Assembly: GCF_020442045.1 (NCBI RefSeq) | Contig: NZ_JAGRLA010000131.1 | Location: forward strand, 1 to 64,000 | Length of the DNA stretch: 64,000 nucleotides | Source: Bauldia sp. | GTDB taxonomy: Bacteria > Pseudomonadota > Alphaproteobacteria > Rhizobiales > Kaistiaceae | Direction: 5' to 3' | Part shown: in pieces, positions 37,720-47,934 of the stretch | Numbering within the stretch: the first letter of the stretch is position 1 | Layout: each line of letters opens with the position of its first letter | The notes under the pieces: generated by a model | What the model saw: the letters and a program-made list of their open reading frames with translations, nothing else | Database searches by the model: none | What the model was told of the DNA's origin: nothing | Program-made: the position numbers and the translations under genes

Positions 37720-39984
37720 ATGACGGCCGAGATACCTTCTGTCCTCAGCTCTCCGCTGAACCGCAGGACCTTCGAGATATCGCGTCTCGTGCGAACCGCC
37801 GGCTATGCCGGCGTGGTCATCGCGCTGCTGGTTGCCGCCGCGACCTTCTTCATCCTGATGGGGCTGACGCCGATCGCGCCGACCCAGACGGTCGTCCTGA
37901 CCGTCCTGATCGTCAACGGCGCGCTAGCACTCTTCCTGGTGCTGATCATCGGCTGGGAGATCGCCACGCTGGTGATGGCGCGGCGACGGAGGAGGGCGGC
38001 GGCCCGCCTGCATATCCGCATCGTCGCGCTGTTCAGCATCGTCGCCGCGACGCCGGCGATCCTCGTCGCCGTGGTGGCGAGCGTCACCCTCGATCGCGGC
38101 CTCGACAACTGGTTCTCGACCAATACCCGCGCCATCGTCGACAATTCGGCCTCGATCGCCCAGGCCTTCATCAACCAGCAGGTCGACCTGCTCGACCGCG
38201 ACGTCACCGGCCTCCGGCTCGAATTGCAGAAGGCCCGCTCGCTGCTGATCGACGATCCGGACCGCTACCAGCAATTCCTGGCCACCAATGCGCACGCCCG
38301 CAGTCTTCCCGGCGCCTTCCTGGTCCAGAGCGACGGCAGCGTCATCGCCGAGGCGCGGATCGGCTCGCAGGGCCAGTTCCCGCCGCCGCCGCCCTCGGCG
38401 ATCGCGCGCGCCGAGGCCGAGCCGAGCCAACCGGCCCTGATCACGCCGGGTTCGACCAACATGGTCGGCGCCGTCGCCAAGCTCAACGGCTATGACGACG
38501 TCTATCTCTATGCGCTGCGGCCGATCACGCCCGAGGTCCTCCGCCAGGTTGCGATGGCGGGCGAGAATGTCGCCCAGTATCGCGCGCTGGAAGCCACCCG
38601 CTTCGGCATCCAGCTCGCCTTCGGCATCCTCTATCTCGGCGTCGCGCTGGTGGTGCTGCTCGCCGCGATCTGGCTGGGCATCAGCTTCGCCAATGGCCTG
38701 GTCTCCCCGATACGGCGGCTGATCGACGCCGCCAAGCAGGTCTCCGCCGGCAACCTCGCGGTCCGCGTGCCGTCGAAACGCTCGGAGGGCGATCTCGGCT
38801 CGCTCAGCGAGACCTTCAACACGATGACCGCCCAGCTTCGCGAGCAGCGCGAGGAGCTTCTCTCCGCCAACGAGCAGATCGACAGCCGGCGGCGGTTCAC
38901 CGAGGCCGTGCTTTCGGGCGTCACGGCGGGGGTCATCGGCATCGACGGCGAGGGCCGGATCACGATCGCCAACCGTACCGCGATGCGGATGCTCAACATC
39001 AACAAGGGCTCGATCGAGAACCGGCCGATCACCGAAATCCTGCCGGAGCTCGGCCCGGTCATCGCCGCGGCGCTGAAAGGCGACCGGCCCGAGCACCGCG
39101 ACCAGATCCTGATCCAGGCCGCCAACCGCGAGCGGACGATCAACGTCCGGGTGACGACCGAGGGCTCCAGCGACCGCGCCCATGGCTATGTCATCACTCT
39201 CGACGACATCACCGATCTCGTCTCGGCCCAGCGCAGCTCCGCCTGGGCGGACGTCGCGCGCCGCATCGCCCACGAGATCAAGAACCCGCTGACGCCGATC
39301 CAGCTGTCGGCCGAACGGCTTCGCCGCAAGTTCGGCAGGACCGTGCAGGACGACCGGGAAATCTTCGAGCAATGCACCGACACGATTATCCGCCAGGTCG
39401 GCGATATCGGCCGGATGGTCGACGAATTCTCGTCATTCGCCCGGATGCCGAAGCCGACGATCGAGCGGCAGAATCTCGCCGATCCGATCCGCGAGGCGGT
39501 CTTCCTGCTCGAGGTCGCGCATCCCGAGATCACCTTCGCGCTGGACCTGCCCGAGACGCCGCTGCTCGGCGACTTCGACAACCGCCTGATGTCCCAGGCA
39601 TTCACCAACATCGTCAAGAACGGCACCGAGGCGATCGCCGCGCTGCCGGCGGAACAGAAGACCGACGCCAGGATCACCGTATCGGCGAGGATGGAGGATA
39701 ACTGGATCGTCGTGGACGTCATCGACAGCGGAATCGGCCTGCCGTCCGAGAACCGGCACCGGCTGCTCGAGCCCTACATGACGACACGGGAAAAGGGCAC
39801 CGGGCTCGGCCTGGCCATCGTGACCAAGATCATTGCGGATCACGGCGGCAGGGTCGAATTGATGGACTCGCCGGAGGTCGAAAAGGGCGGACACGGCGCG
39901 ATGGTCAGGGTGCGGCTGCCGGCGGCACCCGCGGCCCGGCCGGATCCGGCCGGGTCAGAGGCCGAAGCGACGATGGCCGGGTAA
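37720..39984 (+). CDS. ntrY: Membrane-bound nitrogen sensor histidine kinase NtrY
   Basis: The 754-residue kinase has four membrane helices: three in the first 130 residues (AGYAGVVIALLVAAATFFIL and following) and one near 295, with a periplasmic sensor segment of about 160 residues between the third and fourth. A HAMP domain (SPIRRLIDAAKQVSAGNLAV), a PAS domain (about 390-500), HisKA ([20 protein letters not shown]) and HATPase (NIVKNGTEAI, GTGLGLAIV) follow. It pairs with NtrX and influences nitrogen, redox and envelope control in alphaproteobacteria. The 131-bp space after ntrC suggests its own promoter; ntrX follows closely. Confidence 0.96.
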   Translation: MTAEIPSVLSSPLNRRTFEISRLVRTAGYAGVVIALLVAAATFFILMGLTPIAPTQTVVLTVLIVNGALALFLVLIIGWEIATLVMARRRRRAAARLHIRIVALFSIVAATPAILVAVVASVTLDRGLDNWFSTNTRAIVDNSASIAQAFINQQVDLLDRDVTGLRLELQKARSLLIDDPDRYQQFLATNAHARSLPGAFLVQSDGSVIAEARIGSQGQFPPPPPSAIARAEAEPSQPALITPGSTNMVGAVAKLNGYDDVYLYALRPITPEVLRQVAMAGENVAQYRALEATRFGIQLAFGILYLGVALVVLLAAIWLGISFANGLVSPIRRLIDAAKQVSAGNLAVRVPSKRSEGDLGSLSETFNTMTAQLREQREELLSANEQIDSRRRFTEAVLSGVTAGVIGIDGEGRITIANRTAMRMLNINKGSIENRPITEILPELGPVIAAALKGDRPEHRDQILIQAANRERTINVRVTTEGSSDRAHGYVITLDDITDLVSAQRSSAWADVARRIAHEIKNPLTPIQLSAERLRRKFGRTVQDDREIFEQCTDTIIRQVGDIGRMVDEFSSFARMPKPTIERQNLADPIREAVFLLEVAHPEITFALDLPETPLLGDFDNRLMSQAFTNIVKNGTEAIAALPAEQKTDARITVSARMEDNWIVVDVIDSGIGLPSENRHRLLEPYMTTREKGTGLGLAIVTKIIADHGGRVELMDSPEVEKGGHGAMVRVRLPAAPAARPDPAGSEAEATMAG

Positions 39985-40000
39985 GGTGGGACGGGCGATC

Positions 40001-41368
40001 ATGGCTTCAGACATTCTCATCATCGACGACGAGACGGATATCCGGGACATCGTCTCCGGCATCCTCTCCGATGAGGGGCACGGGACACGCACCGCGGCGG
40101 ACGCCGACACCGCGCTCGCCGAAATCGCCAAGCGGCGGCCGTCGCTGGTCTTCCTCGATATCTGGCTCCAGGGCAGCCGGATGGACGGCCTGGCGCTGCT
40201 CGACGAGGTCAAGCGCGAACACGCCGACCTGCCGATCGTCATGATCTCCGGCCACGGCAACATCGAGACCGCCGTCTCCGCGATCAAGCGCGGCGCCTAT
40301 GACTATATCGAGAAGCCCTTCAAGGCGGACCGGCTCGTCCTGATCGCCGAGCGCGCGCTCGAGGCGTCACAGCTTCGCAAGGAGGTCCAGACGCTGCGCG
40401 AGCGCTCCGGCGAGGCATCCGAGCTGATCGGGCGGTCGGCGGCGATGAACCACCTGCGCCAGCTGATCGAGAAGGTCGCGCCGACCAACAGCCGGGTGAT
40501 GATCTCGGGGCCGTCTGGATCCGGCAAGGAACTCGCGGCGCGGGCCGTCCACCGGCTCTCGGGACGTGCCTCGGGGCCATTCATCGTCCTCAACGCGGCG
40601 GCGATCACGCCGGAGCGCATGGAGGAGGCCCTGTTCGGAACCGAGAGCCTGAATGGCGGCGGCCGGCATGTCGGTGCGCTGGAGGAAGCCCACGGCGGCA
40701 CCCTCTACCTCGACGAGGTCGGCGACATGCCGCGCGAGACCCAGAACAAGATCCTGCGGGTGCTGGTCGACCAGTCCTTCCAGCGGGTCGGCGGCTCGAC
40801 CAAGGTCAATGTCGATGTCCGCATCGTCTCCTCGACCGCGCGCGACCTGGAACGCGAGACCCAGGAAGGGAGTTTCCGCGAGGATCTCTTCCATCGCCTC
40901 GCCGTGGTGCCGATGCGCGTGCCGGCGCTGGCCGAACGGCGCGAGGACATTCCGGAGCTCGTCACGAATTTCGCATCGCTGATCTCGCGCTCGACCGGCC
41001 TGCCCGAACGGGAAATCAGCGCCGACGCGATGGCGGTCCTCCAGGCGCATGACTGGCCGGGCAACCTTCGCCAGTTGCGCAACAACGTCGAGCGACTGCT
41101 GATCCTCGCCCGCGGCGACGCTGCCGAGGCGATCACCGCGGAGATGCTGCCGGCGGAGATCGGCGAGATGCTGCCGACGACGCCGGGCCGGGCCGGGGGC
41201 GAGCACCTGATGTCGCTGCCGCTGCGCGATGCGCGGGAAATCTTCGAGCGGGAATATCTCAAGGCACAGGTCGACCGCTTCGGCGGCAATATCTCGCGGA
41301 CCGCCGAATTCGTCGGCATGGAGAGATCGGCCTTGCACCGCAAGCTCAAATCGCTTGGCGTCGGCTAG
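40001..41368 (+). CDS. ntrX: Response regulator NtrX
   Basis: The 455-residue protein has a receiver domain with phospho-Asp53 (VFLDIWLQGSRMDG), an AAA+ domain with Walker A GPSGSGKELAARAV and Walker B GGTLYLDEVGDMPRETQN, and a Fis-type C-terminal helix-turn-helix (GNISRTAEFVGMERSALHRK). The GAFTGA loop needed to touch sigma-54 is absent; the segment reads GTESLNGGGRHVGALEEA. Alphaproteobacterial NtrX proteins are known to lack this loop and to act on sigma-70 promoters or as repressors. I chose ATG 40001; a GTG at 39986 is in frame and would add five residues. It lies 16 bp after ntrY. Confidence 0.96.
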   Translation: MASDILIIDDETDIRDIVSGILSDEGHGTRTAADADTALAEIAKRRPSLVFLDIWLQGSRMDGLALLDEVKREHADLPIVMISGHGNIETAVSAIKRGAYDYIEKPFKADRLVLIAERALEASQLRKEVQTLRERSGEASELIGRSAAMNHLRQLIEKVAPTNSRVMISGPSGSGKELAARAVHRLSGRASGPFIVLNAAAITPERMEEALFGTESLNGGGRHVGALEEAHGGTLYLDEVGDMPRETQNKILRVLVDQSFQRVGGSTKVNVDVRIVSSTARDLERETQEGSFREDLFHRLAVVPMRVPALAERREDIPELVTNFASLISRSTGLPEREISADAMAVLQAHDWPGNLRQLRNNVERLLILARGDAAEAITAEMLPAEIGEMLPTTPGRAGGEHLMSLPLRDAREIFEREYLKAQVDRFGGNISRTAEFVGMERSALHRKLKSLGVG

Positions 41369-41379
41369 GCCCTTTCGCA

Positions 41380-41467
41380 GTCGAGAACCGCAAAATGTGC
41401 TCCGACGCCTTGTTTTTCCGGATATTCCGGGCGCAAAAGTGCCTACACTTTTGCTGAATATGCTCTA
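41380..41467. repeat. Palindromic intergenic element before trkA
   Basis: GCAAAAGTG (41433-41441) and CACTTTTGC (41446-41454) are exact inverted repeats around CCTA. They are embedded in a longer stretch with GCAAAATGTGC, TTGTTTTTCCGGATATTCCGGGCG and a final ATATGCTCTAG. In addition GGCGTCGG (41357-41364, end of ntrX) pairs with CCGACGCC (41402-41409), followed by TTGTTTTT, which could terminate the ntrX transcript. The style matches the short palindromic intergenic repeats common in Rhizobiales; no second copy was noticed in this window. Confidence 0.5.
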
Positions 41468-41498
41468 GCCACCGCGGAATCGGCAGGGGGTCGCCACA

Positions 41499-42878
41499 AT
41501 GCGGGTTGTTATCTGCGGAGCCGGGCAGGTCGGCTTCGGCATCGCCGAGCGCCTCTCGGCCGAGGAAAACGACGTCTCGGTCATCGATACGTCGCATGAG
41601 CTGATCCAGGCGATCCGCGACTCGGTGGACGTCCGCGGCTTCATCGGCCATGGCGCCCACCCGGACGTGCTCTCCCAGGCGGGAGCCGACCAGGCCGACA
41701 TGATCATCGCCGTCACCCTCTATGACGAAGTCAACATGATCGCCTGCCAGGTCGCCCATTCGCTGTTCAACGTGCCGACCAAGATCGCCCGTATCCGGTC
41801 GCAGAGCTACCTGGCGCCGCACTGGGCGGATCTCTTCTCCTCGAACCACCTGCCGATCGACGTCATCATCTCGCCGGAGGTGGAGGTCGGCGAGCTGGTG
41901 CTGCGGCGGCTCGAGGCGCCCGGCGCCGTCGACGCGGTACGCTTCGCCGACGACGAGGTGGTGACCATCGGTATCGACCTTGCCGAAAATTGTCCGGTGA
42001 TCGATACGCCGCTTGCGCAGCTCACCGAGCTCTTCCCCGACCTCCAGGCCGTGGTCGTGGGGGTCTTGCGCGAGGGGAGGCTGTTGTTCGTGCCGCGGTC
42101 TTCCGACGCGATGCTGGTCGGCGACCGGGTCTATGTCGTCTGCAAGGTCGATCAGGTGCGCCGGACGCTCGGCATCTTCGGCCACGAGGAGCAGGAGGCC
42201 CATCGCGTGGTCATCGCCGGCGGCGGCAATATCGGCCTCTACGTGGCGGAAGCCCTCGAAGCGCGCGGCTCGAGGGCCAAGGTCAAGATCATCGAGGCGT
42301 CGCGCGATCGCGCAATAGAAATCGCCGACCGGTTGAAGCGAACCGTGGTCCTCCACGGCGACGCGCTCGACCAGGAGCTCCTCCAGGAGGCCGACGTCCA
42401 GGATGCCGACACCCTGGTCTCGCTGACCAACGACGACGAGGTGAACATCCTCGCCTGCGTGATGGCCAAGCGTCTCGGCGCGGCCAGCAACATGGCCCTG
42501 ATCAACAACCGATCCTATCCCGCCTTCGCCGGGACGCTCGGCATCGACGCGACGGTCAGTCCCCGCTCGGTCACCATCTCGAAGATCCTCCAGCATGTCC
42601 GGCGCGGGCGGATCCGGGGCGTCCATACCATCGAGAACGGCCTCGCCGAGGTGATCGAGGCGGAAGCGCTGGAGACCTCGCCGCTGGTCGGCAAGGCGCT
42701 GCGGGACCTCGACCTGCCGGACGGGATTCGGATCGGGGCAATCTACCGGGGGACCAACGTCATCATGCCGAATGGCGCGACCGAGATCGCGGCGAAGGAC
42801 CGGGTGATCATCTTCGCGGTTGCGGAACGCGTGCGCCAGGTCGAGCAGATGTTCCGGGTCAGCCTCGAATTCTTCTGA
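41499..42878 (+). CDS. trkA: Trk system potassium transport protein TrkA
   Basis: The 459-residue peripheral membrane protein has two RCK units, each with an N-terminal NAD-binding fold and a C-terminal ligand domain. The nucleotide motifs are VVICGAGQVGFGIAERLSAE at residues 3-22 and VVIAGGGNIGLYVAEALEAR near 235. Acidic residues at the second-strand ends (VIDTSHEL, IIEASRDR) match NAD(H) binding. It gates TrkH-mediated K+ uptake. ATG 41499 follows GGCAGGGGG. The location directly after ntrYX and before trkH and hfq is the alphaproteobacterial standard. Confidence 0.96.
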   Translation: MRVVICGAGQVGFGIAERLSAEENDVSVIDTSHELIQAIRDSVDVRGFIGHGAHPDVLSQAGADQADMIIAVTLYDEVNMIACQVAHSLFNVPTKIARIRSQSYLAPHWADLFSSNHLPIDVIISPEVEVGELVLRRLEAPGAVDAVRFADDEVVTIGIDLAENCPVIDTPLAQLTELFPDLQAVVVGVLREGRLLFVPRSSDAMLVGDRVYVVCKVDQVRRTLGIFGHEEQEAHRVVIAGGGNIGLYVAEALEARGSRAKVKIIEASRDRAIEIADRLKRTVVLHGDALDQELLQEADVQDADTLVSLTNDDEVNILACVMAKRLGAASNMALINNRSYPAFAGTLGIDATVSPRSVTISKILQHVRRGRIRGVHTIENGLAEVIEAEALETSPLVGKALRDLDLPDGIRIGAIYRGTNVIMPNGATEIAAKDRVIIFAVAERVRQVEQMFRVSLEFF

Positions 42879-42893
42879 TCGCCGCAACCGCAT

Positions 42894-44345
42894 ATGATCG
42901 GCGTCTTCCATCTCCTCTCCCTGGCCCTCGCGGGCTTCTCGGTCGCGTTGCTGCTCCCGGCCGCGATCGGGCTCGCGGTCGGCGAGAATCATTCGGCGGC
43001 GATCTTCGTCGTCGTGGCGGGGCTTGTCGGCTTTCTCGCCGGCGGCGCCTATTTCGCGCTGCGCGACCGCACGCGTTCGCTGGATCGCGTCGCGGGCTAT
43101 GTCCTCGTCGTCTGCGTCTGGGTGATCCCGCCGCTCCTGGCGGCGATCCCGCTGATGCGGATCGCCGACACGACCTATGTGACGGCGCTGTTCGAGTCGG
43201 TGTCCGGCTACACCACGACCGGCGCCAGCGCCCTGAAGGCGATCGCCCCGCTCGGTTTCAGCGGCATCTTCTTCCGCGCCGAGTTGCAATGGCTGGGCGG
43301 ACTGATGACCCTGCTGACCATCGTGGCGGTGATCTCGCCGAGCGGGCTCGGCGGCATTCCCCGCGTCGCCCTCGTCGCCAGCACCGACAGGCATTTCAAC
43401 CGGCTCGGCGCGACGCTGCGCCAGATCACGCTGACCTACCTGACGATCACCGTCGCCTGCGCCGCGCTGCTGCTGGCGACGAGCATTCCGCCCTTCGAGG
43501 CAGTCTGCCTCGCGCTGTCGACCGTCTCGACCGGCGGCTTCATGCCGATCCAGGGCAACCTGTCAGTCTACGACTCGACCCTTGCCGAATTCATCATCGC
43601 GATCTTCATGCTGATCGGCGCGACCAGCATCGTCTGGCACCGGATGATGCTCGAGGGGCGATGGTCGATGATGGCCAAGCATCGCGAAAGCTACTGGACC
43701 ATCGCCATGGCGCTGCTGGCCGGGCTGGTCTACGCGGTCGGCTATGTCGTCCAGCGGAGCGGATCGGACGCCTTCTCCTTCCTCGACTCGCTTCGTGACG
43801 GATTCTTCACCGGAGCGTCACTGGTCTCGACGACCGGCTTCGACGCCCATGCCAGCGGCCTGGCAGCCCTGCCGCTACCGATCGTGCTGCTCTTCGCGCT
43901 GATCGGCGGCAGCGCGATTTCGACGGCCGGCGGCATCAAATACTACCGCGTCGGGGGGATGCTGACCCTTTCGCTGCAGGAGCTGCGCCGGCTGGTCTAT
44001 CCGCACAGCATCCGCACGTCGCGGCTGGGCAGCGCGCTCTACGACCTCGCCCAGATGAAATCGATCTGGAGCAGCCTGGTCGCCAGCCTCGCGGTGATCG
44101 TCGCGGCGGCGCTGCTGATCGCGACGTCGGAACCGAATTTCGACGGCGCATTGACCGCCGCCATTGCCGCTTTCTCCAACGTCGGCCCGGTCTATTCGAC
44201 CGGCTGGCCGGCACCGGACGCCTGGCCCGCCTATGCCGATTTCAGCGCCTTCGCCAAACTGGTGATGATCGCCACCATGATCCTTGGACGCATCGAGGTA
44301 CTCGTCTTGCTTGGAGCACTCAATCTGGCCTATTGGCGATCCTGA
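42894..44345 (+). CDS. trkH: Trk potassium uptake protein TrkH
   Basis: The 483-residue inner-membrane protein has four membrane-pore-membrane repeats. The selectivity-filter glycines are visible in each pore loop: GYTTTGASAL, VSTGGFMPIQ, STTGFDAHAS and FSNVGPVYSTG. This gives a K+ translocating subunit that works with TrkA. It starts 15 bp after trkA and its stop precedes the aminotransferase ATG by one base. A separate TMEM175-type K+ channel occurs at 12642 in the same window. Confidence 0.96.
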   Translation: MIGVFHLLSLALAGFSVALLLPAAIGLAVGENHSAAIFVVVAGLVGFLAGGAYFALRDRTRSLDRVAGYVLVVCVWVIPPLLAAIPLMRIADTTYVTALFESVSGYTTTGASALKAIAPLGFSGIFFRAELQWLGGLMTLLTIVAVISPSGLGGIPRVALVASTDRHFNRLGATLRQITLTYLTITVACAALLLATSIPPFEAVCLALSTVSTGGFMPIQGNLSVYDSTLAEFIIAIFMLIGATSIVWHRMMLEGRWSMMAKHRESYWTIAMALLAGLVYAVGYVVQRSGSDAFSFLDSLRDGFFTGASLVSTTGFDAHASGLAALPLPIVLLFALIGGSAISTAGGIKYYRVGGMLTLSLQELRRLVYPHSIRTSRLGSALYDLAQMKSIWSSLVASLAVIVAAALLIATSEPNFDGALTAAIAAFSNVGPVYSTGWPAPDAWPAYADFSAFAKLVMIATMILGRIEVLVLLGALNLAYWRS

Positions 44346-44346
44346 C

Positions 44347-45228
44347 ATGTCCAGAATCGCCTACGTCAACGGCCGCTATCTCCCCCATCGCCAAGCCGCC
44401 ATCCACGTCGAGGACCGGGGCCTGCAATTCGCCGACTCGGTCTACGAGGTCTGCGAGGTGAAGGACGGCCGGCTGGTCGACGAGGACCGCCACATGGCGC
44501 GCCTTGCCCGTTCGCTCTCCGAACTGCGCATCGCGTCGCCACGGAAGCCGGCCGCGCTCGGCACAATTCTTCGTGAAGTGATCCGCCGCAACCGGGTCGC
44601 CAACGGGATCGTCTACCTGCAGGTGACCCGGGGCGTCGCACCGCGCGGCCACGCCTTCCCGACCCCGGCGGTGCCGCCGGGGCTGGTCGTGACGGCGCGG
44701 TCGATCGACCCGGCCGAAGGCGCGGCGCGGGCGAGGGCGGGGATCGCCGTCGTCACCACTCCGGACAATCGCTGGGACCGCGTCGACATCAAGACCGTCG
44801 GGCTTCTGCCCAACGTGCTCGCCAAGCAAAAGGCACACGAATCCGGCGCCTTCGAAGCCTGGTTCGTCGATGAAAACGGGTTTGTGACCGAAGGTTCATC
44901 AACCAATGCCTGGATTCTGACCAGCGATGGGATCCTCGTCACCCGGCCAGCCGAGCATGGCATCCTGCGTGGAATCACCCGCGGCGTGGTGATCGAGGCC
45001 GCCGAGGCCGAAGGCATTGCCGTCGAAGAGCGCCCCTTCTCGCTGAGCGAGGCATTGGCGGCAAAGGAAGCTTTCATAACGGCTTCCTCGACCATCGTCC
45101 TGCCGATCGTGACGGTGGACGGCCACCGGATCGGCGACGGCAAGGCCGGTCCGATCGCGACACGTTTGCGCGAACTTTACCACCGCCACGCGCAATACGG
45201 GCCATGCCGGGCGACGGCGGTTGCCTAA
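44347..45228 (+). CDS. D-amino-acid transaminase-like class IV PLP enzyme
   Basis: The 293-residue protein is a fold-type IV aminotransferase. Lys149 in VDIKTVGLLPNVLAKQKAHE forms the Schiff base with PLP, FVDENGFVTEGSSTNAWIL is the PLP-phosphate and Glu segment, and HGILRGITRGVVIEAAEAEG follows. QFADSVYEVCEVKDGRL at residues 27-43 is typical of D-alanine transaminase rather than branched-chain enzymes. D-alanine/D-glutamate interconversion for cell wall or D-amino-acid use is likely. The gene lies between trkH and hfq, a position conserved in Rhizobiales and relatives. The start ATG 44347 has a weak ribosome site and probably depends on coupling to trkH. Confidence 0.88.
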   Translation: MSRIAYVNGRYLPHRQAAIHVEDRGLQFADSVYEVCEVKDGRLVDEDRHMARLARSLSELRIASPRKPAALGTILREVIRRNRVANGIVYLQVTRGVAPRGHAFPTPAVPPGLVVTARSIDPAEGAARARAGIAVVTTPDNRWDRVDIKTVGLLPNVLAKQKAHESGAFEAWFVDENGFVTEGSSTNAWILTSDGILVTRPAEHGILRGITRGVVIEAAEAEGIAVEERPFSLSEALAAKEAFITASSTIVLPIVTVDGHRIGDGKAGPIATRLRELYHRHAQYGPCRATAVA

Positions 45229-45344
45229 AATTCCTAGGTGACGCAACGGTAAACACCGGTCAAACTAAAGGAGCACATTGGTGGTGGGCCGATGGCGGCG
45301 ACTGGCGCTCCTCCCAGCAGGCTGAAAAGACACGAGACCGATAA

Positions 45345-45605
45345 ATGGCGGACCGCGCACAAAACCTGCAAGACACTTTCCTGAACTATGTTCGGAAGAA
45401 CAAAACACCGCTGACGATCTTCCTGGTGAATGGCGTCAAGCTCCAGGGAATCGTCACCTGGTTTGACAATTTCTGCGTGCTTCTGCGGCGCGACGGGCAC
45501 TCGCAGCTTGTGTATAAGCATGCCATTTCGACGATCATGCCGGGAGCACCCTTGCAGCTATTCGAGCCCGCGGAGGAAGGGGCGGGCAAACAGGAGGGCG
45601 ATTGA
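45345..45605 (+). CDS. hfq: RNA chaperone Hfq
   Basis: The 86-residue protein has the Sm1 motif ([40 protein letters not shown]) and Sm2 motif ([12 protein letters not shown]). Residues of the proximal uridine-binding face, including the YKHAI segment, are present. It promotes sRNA-mRNA pairing and in Rhizobiales affects nitrogen control (nifA expression), which fits its place downstream of the ntr genes. The acidic C-terminal tail is short. hflX follows with overlapping start codon; a 116-bp gap separates it from the aminotransferase. Confidence 0.97.
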   Translation: MADRAQNLQDTFLNYVRKNKTPLTIFLVNGVKLQGIVTWFDNFCVLLRRDGHSQLVYKHAISTIMPGAPLQLFEPAEEGAGKQEGD

Positions 45606-46996
45606 ACCACACGCCCGAAGTCCCCGACCGGAGCGGCGAGGGAGACCTTCAAAGGCCTCCTGAACGGACCCTTGTCATCGTGCCGATCGTCCGCGCGCCA
45701 AAGGGCGAGCCTCCCGGCCGGGGCAGCGAGGCGCGGGTCGAGGAAGCCGTCGGCCTCGCCGCGGCGATCGATCTCGACGTCGTCGAGGGGATCGCGGTGC
45801 CGCTTTCGACCTACCGGCCCGGCACCCTGTTCGGAACCGGCAAGGTCGACGAAATCGCCGCGAAACTGGCCGCGGAGCGGGCCGGACTGGTCATCGTCGA
45901 CCATCCGCTCTCGCCGGTGCAGCAGCGTAACCTGGAAAAGGCCTGGAAGGCCAAGGTCATCGACCGGACGGGCCTGATCCTGGAGATCTTCGGCGAGCGC
46001 GCCCGGACGAGGGAAGGGCGGCTCCAGGTCGAACTCGCCCACCTGACCTACCAGAAGAGCCGGCTGGTCCGGAGCTGGACCCATCTGGAGCGCCAGCGCG
46101 GCGGCTTCGGCTTCCTCGGCGGTCCGGGCGAGACCCAGATCGAGGCCGACCGGCGGGCGCTTTCCGAACGGATCGAGCGGATCAAGACGGAGCTTGCTTC
46201 GGTCGCGACGCGACGGCGGCTGCAGCGGCGCACCCGCAAACGCTCCGGCCAGTCGGTGGTTGCCCTGGTCGGCTATACCAATGCCGGCAAATCGACCCTG
46301 TTCAATGCGCTGACCCAATCGGGCGTCTTCGCCGACAACCGTCTCTTCGCGACCCTCGACCCGACGCTGCGAAAGGTCGAGCTGCCGAACGGCACCTCGG
46401 TCATCCTTTCCGACACGGTCGGCTTCGTCTCGAGCCTGCCGACCTCGCTGGTGGCGGCGTTTCGCGCCACGCTGGAGGAGGTCGCCGAAGCCGACCTCAT
46501 CCTCCATGTCCGCGACATCGCCGACCCGGACACCGAGGAGCAGGCAAGGGACGTCGCGGCGGTGCTCGCCGAGCTCAGCATCGATGTCGACGCGCCCGAC
46601 CGGGTGATCGAGGTGTGGAACAAGATCGACCTGATTCCGCCCGACCGGCGGCCACCGGCCCAGATCGCGCCGACCAGGACGGGCTCGCCCGCGGCGCCGA
46701 CCGTCGTGTCGATCTCGGCGCTGACCGGGGAGGGGCTCGACGACCTGCTGGCGGCGATCGCCGACCACATCGCGATGGAGCGCCCGATCTACCGGGTGGA
46801 GCTCACGCCGGAAGGCGCGTCCCGGCTGCACCGGCTCTATCAATTCGGCGAGGTCCTCGACCGCGAGGACCGGTCCGACGGCACCGTCATCGCCCATATC
46901 CGGGTCGCGGAAGGCGCCAACGACCGCTTCAGGGCCGCATTCCCGGAGGCGCATGTCGAGGAAGCTCGCCGGGAAAATGCCGGCGCGGCAGCCTGA
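45602..46996 (+). CDS. hflX: Ribosome-associated GTPase HflX
   Basis: The 464-residue protein has an N-terminal HflX domain ([37 protein letters not shown]) and a Gly-rich linker, then a G domain with G1 [10 protein letters not shown]3 [11 protein letters not shown] and G4 NKIDLI. HflX splits or rescues stalled ribosomes, mainly under heat stress. Start TTG 45602 overlaps the hfq stop (ATTGA), so translation is coupled. hfq-hflX is a conserved order. The 3' end converges with mazG over 22 bp. Confidence 0.94.
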   Translation: MNHTPEVPDRSGEGDLQRPPERTLVIVPIVRAPKGEPPGRGSEARVEEAVGLAAAIDLDVVEGIAVPLSTYRPGTLFGTGKVDEIAAKLAAERAGLVIVDHPLSPVQQRNLEKAWKAKVIDRTGLILEIFGERARTREGRLQVELAHLTYQKSRLVRSWTHLERQRGGFGFLGGPGETQIEADRRALSERIERIKTELASVATRRRLQRRTRKRSGQSVVALVGYTNAGKSTLFNALTQSGVFADNRLFATLDPTLRKVELPNGTSVILSDTVGFVSSLPTSLVAAFRATLEEVAEADLILHVRDIADPDTEEQARDVAAVLAELSIDVDAPDRVIEVWNKIDLIPPDRRPPAQIAPTRTGSPAAPTVVSISALTGEGLDDLLAAIADHIAMERPIYRVELTPEGASRLHRLYQFGEVLDREDRSDGTVIAHIRVAEGANDRFRAAFPEAHVEEARRENAGAAA

Positions 46997-47018
46997 CGGC
47001 GGCGTTCCAGCAGCGATA

Positions 47019-47843
<825 letters not shown>

Positions 47844-47934
47844 TCCCGATGCCTCCAACCCGCTATGCCGCGGATATGAATGAAAGTCGCATAAGATATA
47901 TTATGGAACTTTTCTCTATGGGTGATTTCAGGGA

